A stretch of DNA of 64,000 nt, taken from the NCBI GenBank assembly GCA_964019335.1, contig OZ025721.1, positions 248,001-312,000 of the forward strand, written 5' to 3'. The first letter of the stretch is position 1. Every line of letters starts with the position of its first letter. Below are positions 58,374 through 64,000 of this stretch, one piece after another. The DNA comes from Diplonema japonicum (lineage: Eukaryota > Euglenozoa > Diplonemea > Diplonemida > Diplonemidae). The notes beneath the pieces were generated by a model. The model was not told where the DNA came from, ran no database searches, and worked only from the letters and a program-made list of their open reading frames with translations. The translations under genes and the position numbers were made by a program.

Positions 58374-60632
58374 ATGATTATAGGCCGAAGGACCCTGAGG
58401 TACCCTGCCGAGGTGCTTGCGCGGCGCCAGAGGCGAAGGAACCAAGGCATGGACATACCAGAGCTCGACCTTGATGAACTGGTGCCTCAAAAGGGCAAGT
58501 CGGATGAAAAGGGGTTCTTTGAGCTAGCTGGTGAGTTTGATCCTGTTGTTCCTACTCCGCCCCCTCCTCCTACAACCCCTGAAGCTCCACAGGGTGTGGC
58601 AGGTAAGCCGCCCCCAAAGACGAGTAAGAAAGTAGTCCCGAACAGACCCGTGCACACTAAAGTAGATGCACCGGTGCCTCCTCTACCTCCTAAGCATCCA
58701 CAGCCACACAAAGACAAGAAGCGCACAGCGGCTGAGCACAAGCCGCCCCCGGTTTCTCAGCAGGCACCCCCACCGCGCAGCGCGAAACAAGGACATAACC
58801 CCCCCCCTCCTCAAGGTGTCGAAGCTCCGTCACCGCCGCCTCTGCAGCACGGACCTCTCCCACCGCGTGCTGCACATGCAGTGCCACCTCCATCTAAAAC
58901 ACAGTTGCATGCAGCACCGCCGCCACCGCAGGCATCTCATGCAGCACCGCCACCGCCGCAAGCTTCTCGTGCAACATCGCCGCCACCGCAAGCGTCTCAT
59001 GCGGCACCGCCACCGCCTCAGGCTTCTCGTGTAGCACCGCCGCCACCGCAGGCATCTCACGCAGCACCGCCGCCACCACAACCGTCTCATACACCGCCGC
59101 CACCACAACCGTCTCATACACCGCCGCCGCCGCAAGCGTCTCATGCAGCACCGCAGGCATCTCACGCAGTACCGCCACCACAAACGTCTCATTCGGCACC
59201 GCCGCCACCGCAAGCTTCTCATGTGGCACCGCCGCCACCACAACCGTCTCATGTGGCACCGCCGCCGCCGCAGGCATCTCATGCAACACCTCCACCGCCG
59301 GAAGCACAGTTACATGTGACACCGCCACCGCCGCCGGAAGCACGGTTGCATGCAACACCCCTTCCGCCTTCTACGCCTCACGGGCCAACACATGCTGTAC
59401 CGCCGCCTCCTCAGGCGTCTCATGCCCCACTTCCTCCGCCGCCGCCGCAGGCACCGTTTCATGCACCTCCGCAGGGAGTGCATGTCCCGCCACCTTCTGC
59501 AGGCGCCCCTCCGCCTCCGTCAAGCGCTCTTTCTGCAAGCAGTCCACCACCTCCAACGGGAGCCCCACCTCCCCCTCTTGCGAAAGAAGAGATGACACCA
59601 AAAGCAACGAAGGTAGAAGAGAAACCACACCCGCCTCATGCAGAACCTGTGGAAGAAAAGATGGTGCCTCCTCCACCAGCATCCGTTGAAAAAGGGGCAG
59701 GGGTGGAAACACAGGAGTCCGAAAACCCGAAGAAGAAAAGTACATGGTCAAAGTTTAAGGAAATGAAGCGGAATAAAAAGGAACAAACGCGGACAGAGAC
59801 TTATAAACCACAGGCAGAAGTGCTTGAGGATAAACTGAAGGAAGTGGTGCGTGATGAGCTGGAACCTGAGCAAATGAAAGTGGTGCCAGAGAAAAAAGCA
59901 GGCAGTGATGAGAAGCCACGGAACGAGGCACTGCCTCCTCCACCTCCACCACAGCTTTCCGTACAAGCCACACAAGAAACTATGCCGCCCCCTCCACCTC
60001 CTTCGTCCCCTGAGGCAGCAAAAGAAGATGCACCACCACCACCACCGTCACCGTCTCCACGGTTGCAACAACAGATGGAGTCTACTTCGCCGATGCCACC
60101 ACCACCACCACCACCACCACCACCGTCACCGTCTCCACGGTTGCAACAACAGATGGAGTCTACTTCGCCTCTGCCGCCACCGCCACCGCCACCGCCACCA
60201 CCACCACCGCAGGGTATGGTGTCCGATTCGGCCGGTACATCTCAACCGCCTCCACCCCCTCCATCTGCGCCAAAGGAAGCAAGCTCTGAAGCGCTCCCTC
60301 CTCCACCCCCTCCAACTGCACCGGAATCAATGACAGAACTTGGCAAAGAGGAACCGAAAGAACCTGTCAGTGAGCCTTCAGACGACACAAAGGGGTGGAG
60401 GACTATCTCCAGGCCAGCACGGAAAGTCGCAAAGAACACGGAACAAAACGAGGAAATAGAAAAATCGCCAACAGTGGATCCAGTATCCCCTACGCGAGTC
60501 CTAATGGACCCGGACGAACTCGAGAAGTGCAGAACCGATCTTGCCGCTGCACAGGCTTCTCTTAAAAAAGTCAAAGACATCATCACGATGGCACTTGCAA
60601 TTGCCTTGGTTTTTGTTGGATTGTCGGTATGA
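58374..60632 (+). CDS. Proline-rich repeat protein with C-terminal TM helix; probably continues beyond an intron
   Basis: The open frame from ATG 58374 encodes about 750 aa. Residues 1-60 are basic then acidic (RRTLRYPAEVLARRQRRRNQ). Residues about 180-330 contain many copies of a decapeptide like ASHAAPPPPQ; later polyproline tracts could bind profilin or SH3/WW domains. A 16-residue unit PSPSPRLQQQMESTSP is duplicated (nt about 60049-60095 and 60124-60170). The end is hydrophobic (IITMALAIALVFVGLS). At 60627 the sequence GTATGA would give a stop if unspliced, but it matches the tRNA-bearing intron start in RRP12, so I think the exon ends at 60626 and the rest lies past the window. Confidence 0.7.
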   Translation: MIIGRRTLRYPAEVLARRQRRRNQGMDIPELDLDELVPQKGKSDEKGFFELAGEFDPVVPTPPPPPTTPEAPQGVAGKPPPKTSKKVVPNRPVHTKVDAPVPPLPPKHPQPHKDKKRTAAEHKPPPVSQQAPPPRSAKQGHNPPPPQGVEAPSPPPLQHGPLPPRAAHAVPPPSKTQLHAAPPPPQASHAAPPPPQASRATSPPPQASHAAPPPPQASRVAPPPPQASHAAPPPPQPSHTPPPPQPSHTPPPPQASHAAPQASHAVPPPQTSHSAPPPPQASHVAPPPPQPSHVAPPPPQASHATPPPPEAQLHVTPPPPPEARLHATPLPPSTPHGPTHAVPPPPQASHAPLPPPPPQAPFHAPPQGVHVPPPSAGAPPPPSSALSASSPPPPTGAPPPPLAKEEMTPKATKVEEKPHPPHAEPVEEKMVPPPPASVEKGAGVETQESENPKKKSTWSKFKEMKRNKKEQTRTETYKPQAEVLEDKLKEVVRDELEPEQMKVVPEKKAGSDEKPRNEALPPPPPPQLSVQATQETMPPPPPPSSPEAAKEDAPPPPPSPSPRLQQQMESTSPMPPPPPPPPPPSPSPRLQQQMESTSPLPPPPPPPPPPPPQGMVSDSAGTSQPPPPPPSAPKEASSEALPPPPPPTAPESMTELGKEEPKEPVSEPSDDTKGWRTISRPARKVAKNTEQNEEIEKSPTVDPVSPTRVLMDPDELEKCRTDLAAAQASLKKVKDIITMALAIALVFVGLSV

Positions 60633-60650
60633 AAATCGGGGTAAAAAAAA

Positions 60651-60722
60651 TGCGCTCGCCGGGAGTCGAACCCGGGCCGCTCGCTTGGAAGGCGGGAATA
60701 CTGACCGTTATACCACGAGCGC
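60651..60722 (-). tRNA. tRNA-Gly (TCC)
   Basis: The reverse complement gives acceptor GCGCTCG/CGAGCGC, D arm GTATAACGGTCAGTAT, anticodon arm CCCGC-CTTCCAA-GCGAG with one C-A mismatch (anticodon TCC), and T arm CCGGG-TTCGACT-CCCGG. A T8 terminator follows on the minus strand (60643-60650). The 3' end is 24 nt from the putative 5' splice site. Confidence 0.9.
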
Positions 60723-60740
60723 TTATGATTTATTTTTTAA

Positions 60741-61261
60741 TAATAATAATAATAAATGAACCACTGACGTGCGAAGCAAAGGCTGGGGGGGGACAGAACA
60801 GGTGGACCAAGGGTCTCCCTGTATCTAACGAAAGGGGGAAAGGAATGTGATAACCTTGAAACTTCCGCTAAACTATCCATACGTACCGAGGACGGAGGTG
60901 GGGCCGGTTCGTGGGCTCCAGTGTTCGCGACTTCGCCCACCTCCGTGACCCCGGCAGCTCTCCAGCCCGCTTCCCAAGCCAGCACCCTTCGGGCGAACCT
61001 CCGGGTTTTTGAGGAGTGGGGTACCTCGTCCGTGCTCGCCCTCACGAGCGGCACACTGGCACGGAGGCATCCCCTTCAGCCAGCTTTGTTGGGCGGCGGA
61101 GCCTTAGAAAATTCAAAACAAAGGGAAATGATACGGGGGGATGTGTGAAGGGGCGGGGAAAGGTGAAGACAGAAGTTGGGGTGCACGACAGGGTAATAAT
61201 GGGAAACACAGGGGGAGGGGGAGAGGGTTCACTAGTACTTTTTGGTTCACTTTTTTCTGTT

Positions 61262-61297
<36 letters not shown>

Positions 61298-64000
61298 CTA
61301 CGTCCTGCGATTGCGGTCAGCGGCTCGGCGGTCGTGAGAGTCTCAGATGAGGTCCATCCTCTTCAGGTAGGAGGCGGTTTCACTCACCCTCATTGTGAGC
61401 ATCTCCTTCGTGGTCGTGGGGATGTCATCCCCGAAGATCTCTTCGCGGACCTTGTCTCCAGCTGGGCACCCGATCAGCAGATGGTGTCTGTCCTGGATCG
61501 AATGGCACGAGAGGCAACGTATGTCATTCTGGACGGGTTTCGACAGGAAACCGCAAGTCAGGTGGCTCCTGCCCGTTCGCAGTCTCGTTATCTGTACCTC
61601 ATCGTGTCTGCAGGACAGTTCCTTCAAGGGGAGGTACCTCGCGCCGATCTCCTCTCGGTACTTCTTGTCCCGACCCGTCTTCTCCCACGAGGCTGCCCAG
61701 TCGCGGTTCACCGACCTCTTGATGAGGCTCTTTGTGGTCATCAGGTCCGTCGGTCCGTCCGGTGTCGACTCCTTTGCGGCGCGTTTGGCGTGTCGGTCGG
61801 CTTGCTCGTTACCTGGTAGGCCGCAGTGTCCGGGAACGTACTGGATGATGGTGGAGAGGCCTTGGCGGTCAAGCGCGTCCAGCCATTTCCAAGCCAGCAG
61901 TTCCTCCATCTGCCTCATCTCTCTGTGGCCCTGCATCAGTCTTCTGATCACCGACTGGGAGTCCGAGCACAGCAGCACTACTCCGGTCGTCACACCTTGT
62001 CTCCGGGTATGGTACAGTGTCAATTGCAGCCCCAGGTTCAGCGCTTTCAGTTCGCATCGGTAGGCCGAAGTCACTGCTCCTCCGCTCTTGCGTGCCTGCT
62101 TCGGTGTGTCAGACCCGATCCTTATCACAGCTGCCGAACCGCCGTTCCTGTGTCCGGTGACTGACCCGTCGGTGTAGACGATCACATCTGGGATGCCGTG
62201 CCTCCTGATCGATTCGAAGGCCGCTCGGAGTTTGAGACTTTTTTCGTCCTTCTTGTGTACCTTGCGGACTAGGTCGGGGTGGAACAGGACTTTGGGTTGG
62301 ACCCATGGAGGGAGCTGCAGGTCTGCGCTCTGAGTGACTGAGTGGTGTGGTAGGTCTTCGCGTTCCGGCATCCCGTGACTCTTCGCCAAGTCGAGCGCGG
62401 TGTTTCGCCAGCTTTTCCCGTACCACATCTGACCCCCGGATATCTTTGTTGCCTTCTCCGCTGTCGTCCCTGGTTGACGCTGTGCCTTCTCGTAGAGCAC
62501 CAGGGTGTCGTGTTCCAGCAAGGATTCAATCTCCCAGATGCCCGCCTCTGACCTGGTCACCGTCGCGGAAGTCTTGTCGAAGCATCCCGTTATCAACCTC
62601 GCTGCTGTGTATTGTAGCGAGTCGAACTCGGCCAGAGCAGCATGTCCCACGAAGTTGCCGTAAGCACCGAGACAGTAGCGCAGAACCGGTTGGACGTACG
62701 TCAGGTACAGCGTCCTTAGGGTGTGCTTGCGGCAGCCCCACCTTGTTCCGGCGAGTTTGCGCAGCAGGCGAAGACGGCTGTTGATCTTTCCCTTCACCTT
62801 CTGCACATGCTCGTGGAAGTTCATGCTTTCGTCGAAGGTGACGCCAAGATATTTAGCCTCGCGTACCACCTTGACTTTCGCCCCACTCGAGGGGAAGCGG
62901 GCGTTGATGAGGTTTGCGAGACTGTCGTGCGAGTTCCAGAACTGTCCCTCTACCGGCATGAACTCTGTCTTTTCCTGGGACAGTTTCATCGAGAACGTCT
63001 CGCACCATCGCTCCGTGAGGCTCACCGCGCGTTGCACCTTCTTGTTCAGCTCGGCAGGACTCCCCGCCTCCAGCACTATCGCTATGTCGTCTGCGTACAC
63101 TACCGCGTCGATTCCAGCCTTCCTGTACAACCTGGCCAGGTCGTTGACGTAGATGGAAAAGAGCTGCGGGGCCAGGATGGTGCCTTGGGGTACGCCCCCT
63201 GTCATTGTCTTCACGCAGCCGTGTTCCCCGTTCACACAGACGGAGGCTTTACGTTGGTCGAGGAAAGAGGTGATCCATTTCACGAGCTTGGGAGGGTAAC
63301 CGTCGCCTATCAGCTTTGCGATCACTCCCTTGTGCCAGACTGTGTCGAAGGCTCCTTTGAAGTCGAACAGCAGGAGACCCCCCAGACCTTGGCTCAGCCT
63401 GACACTTTTGAGCTTTGAGGCGGCGTACAGCACGTTTTCCTCCGTGGACCTCCCTTTCCGGAAACCCGCCTGCGATGTGTGCAATTGCCTTACCCGTCCT
63501 GTGTCCTGCAGGAAGCACATCCTGTCCTTGACTATTCGCTCCAACGTCTTCACGATGTTTGACGTCAGCGCGATCGGCCTGTACGAGGCGGGTTCGGATT
63601 GGTCTTTGCCCTTTTTCATGAGGGGGATGATGGAAGACCGCCTCCATTCGGCAGGGACGACACCGGTCTGGAGGGATGAGTTGTAGAGGAGGAGTAGAAC
63701 TTCCCTGGCCACCGGTCCCAGGTACTTCAGCATTTCGTTGTAGATGCCGTCTGGGCCCGGAGCCTTGCCCTTCTTCAGCCTTCGCAGCACCGAGTCCAGC
63801 TCGTCCTTCGTTACCAGGGGGAAGTCGTTGTCTGTCCCGGGCTTCGCGTCCTTCTTGATGGTGGTGATCACTTCCTCCGACTTGGCAGTCGTCCTTGGGG
63901 AGCAGGCCCTCGCGTAGTGTTCGACGAGTACACTGGCCTTCTCCCTGTCGGTGGTGGCGATACCGTTTCCTCGTCGGAGCGGGGCTATTGGTGGCTTCTC
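60741..64000 (-). mobile_element. Non-LTR retrotransposon copy 2, cut by the window edge
   Basis: Read on the minus strand it ends GTCAGTGGTTCATT plus (TTA)n at about 60741-60757, 19 nt upstream of tRNA-Gly(TCC). The 3' UTR spans about 60758-61342 and includes an internal A run (61264-61297 on the minus strand). The coding part runs off the right edge. Its 3' UTR shares about 150 nt with the fragment at 29581-29844, and its ORF is nearly identical to copy 1. Confidence 0.88.
61343..64000 (-). CDS. Retrotransposon polyprotein (RT, RNase H, C-terminal Cys motif), partial
   Basis: Over 880 codons are open from the window edge to the stop at 61343, with no frameshift. The visible order is RT palm (FDFKGAFDTVWHKG; GGVPQGTILAPQL; VVYADDIAIVL), thumb, RNase H I (VYTDGSVTGHRNGGS, CELKALNLGLQL, LCSDSQSVIRRLM, YVPGHCGLPGNEQADRHAKR) and a Cys/His motif CLSCHSIQDRHHLLIGC. 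All RNase H carboxylates are present. The endonuclease part lies outside the window. It may come from an intact, recently active element; this is the reference against which copy 1 shows its two small deletions. Confidence 0.93.
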   Translation of the reverse strand, partial: EKPPIAPLRRGNGIATTDREKASVLVEHYARACSPRTTAKSEEVITTIKKDAKPGTDNDFPLVTKDELDSVLRRLKKGKAPGPDGIYNEMLKYLGPVAREVLLLLYNSSLQTGVVPAEWRRSSIIPLMKKGKDQSEPASYRPIALTSNIVKTLERIVKDRMCFLQDTGRVRQLHTSQAGFRKGRSTEENVLYAASKLKSVRLSQGLGGLLLFDFKGAFDTVWHKGVIAKLIGDGYPPKLVKWITSFLDQRKASVCVNGEHGCVKTMTGGVPQGTILAPQLFSIYVNDLARLYRKAGIDAVVYADDIAIVLEAGSPAELNKKVQRAVSLTERWCETFSMKLSQEKTEFMPVEGQFWNSHDSLANLINARFPSSGAKVKVVREAKYLGVTFDESMNFHEHVQKVKGKINSRLRLLRKLAGTRWGCRKHTLRTLYLTYVQPVLRYCLGAYGNFVGHAALAEFDSLQYTAARLITGCFDKTSATVTRSEAGIWEIESLLEHDTLVLYEKAQRQPGTTAEKATKISGGQMWYGKSWRNTALDLAKSHGMPEREDLPHHSVTQSADLQLPPWVQPKVLFHPDLVRKVHKKDEKSLKLRAAFESIRRHGIPDVIVYTDGSVTGHRNGGSAAVIRIGSDTPKQARKSGGAVTSAYRCELKALNLGLQLTLYHTRRQGVTTGVVLLCSDSQSVIRRLMQGHREMRQMEELLAWKWLDALDRQGLSTIIQYVPGHCGLPGNEQADRHAKRAAKESTPDGPTDLMTTKSLIKRSVNRDWAASWEKTGRDKKYREEIGARYLPLKELSCRHDEVQITRLRTGRSHLTCGFLSKPVQNDIRCLSCHSIQDRHHLLIGCPAGDKVREEIFGDDIPTTTKEMLTMRVSETASYLKRMDLI

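Larger units (their letters stand above)
60627..64000 (+). other. Probable tRNA-bearing intron of the proline-rich gene (3' end outside the window)
   Basis: GTATGAAAATCGGGGTAAAA at 60627 closely resembles GTGTGAAAATTGGGTTTAAA at the RRP12 intron 5 start. Both lead within 26 nt into an antisense tRNA. Everything after the tRNA to 64000 is retrotransposon, as in the ankyrin intron. The downstream exon is not visible, so this stays an inference. Confidence 0.55.

Noticed and set aside
59905-60333. His-rich and Arg-rich ORFs overlapping the proline-rich gene
   Set aside because: Frame-shifted readings of CCA/CCG repeats.
61343-64000. LTR retrotransposon interpretation
   Set aside because: No LTRs, integrase or protease; the domain order APE-RT-RNase H and the (ATT)n tail are non-LTR.
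1-64000. CRISPR arrays, rRNA genes, riboswitches, prokaryotic operons
   Set aside because: No spaced direct repeats of suitable form, no rRNA core sequences, and introns plus gene content are eukaryotic.

Overview
This is a eukaryotic nuclear window. It holds about 20 protein-coding genes, four tRNA genes, several non-LTR retrotransposon copies, one TIR DNA-transposon remnant and a great deal of homopolymer (T, A, G and C runs up to about 49 nt). Every host protein gene lies on the + strand. Intergenic gaps can be very short (65-260 nt in places), and long polypyrimidine tracts ending in AG stand just upstream of several ATGs, in one case 2 nt before it. This layout, together with spliceosomal introns, suggests polycistronic transcription with spliced-leader trans-splicing. 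It resembles Euglenozoa, and an intron-bearing lineage such as diplonemids or euglenids fits better than trypanosomatids. That assignment is inference: no spliced-leader gene is in the window.

Layout. 0-3 kb: membrane protein with a degenerate cyclase-like domain and a Ser/Thr kinase. 3-5.2 kb: homopolymer-rich spacer with a MITE-like inverted repeat. 5.2-11.7 kb: two tandem paralogues with calponin-homology-like domains. 12-15.6 kb: GMC oxidoreductase fused to an alpha/beta-hydrolase. 16.5-18.3 kb: secreted LVIVD-type beta-propeller protein. 19-26.6 kb: five genes (unknown charged protein, 4-TM protein, mitochondrial-type RRM protein, LRR-like protein, helical-repeat protein). 26.6-28.25 kb: TIR DNA transposon abutting the next gene. 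28.3-30.1 kb: BCKDHB. 31-35.8 kb: RRP12. 36-46 kb: DEAH helicase, PIH1 protein, IBR-like zinc protein, HBS1-like GTPase, GDP-hexose phosphorylase, membrane DnaJ and a small TM protein. 46.2-56.5 kb: GPCR-like ankyrin protein split by an 8-kb intron full of retrotransposons. 57.1-60.6 kb: a UHM splicing factor and a proline-rich membrane protein. 60.7-64 kb: a minus-strand retrotransposon cut by the window edge.

Two features stand out. First, all four tRNA genes sit in introns (three proven by exon continuity, one inferred), and the tRNA 3' end is always 24-28 nt from the nearest splice junction. In sense orientation the tail ends at the 3' splice site; in antisense orientation the same tail supplies the 5' splice site. 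This is possible because the local intron ends (GTGTGA...TCACAG) are near reverse complements. Second, non-LTR retrotransposons with a 2A-like motif, endonuclease, reverse transcriptase and RNase H have inserted 5-55 bp upstream of three of the four tRNAs. One tRNA-Gly carries a staircase of nested insertions that all share the flank AAAAGCGATTT.

Introns outside the tRNA-bearing ones are very short (32-141 nt, mostly 32-60). Exon structures were built by hand, and in each spliced gene the total comes to a whole number of codons ending at a stop.
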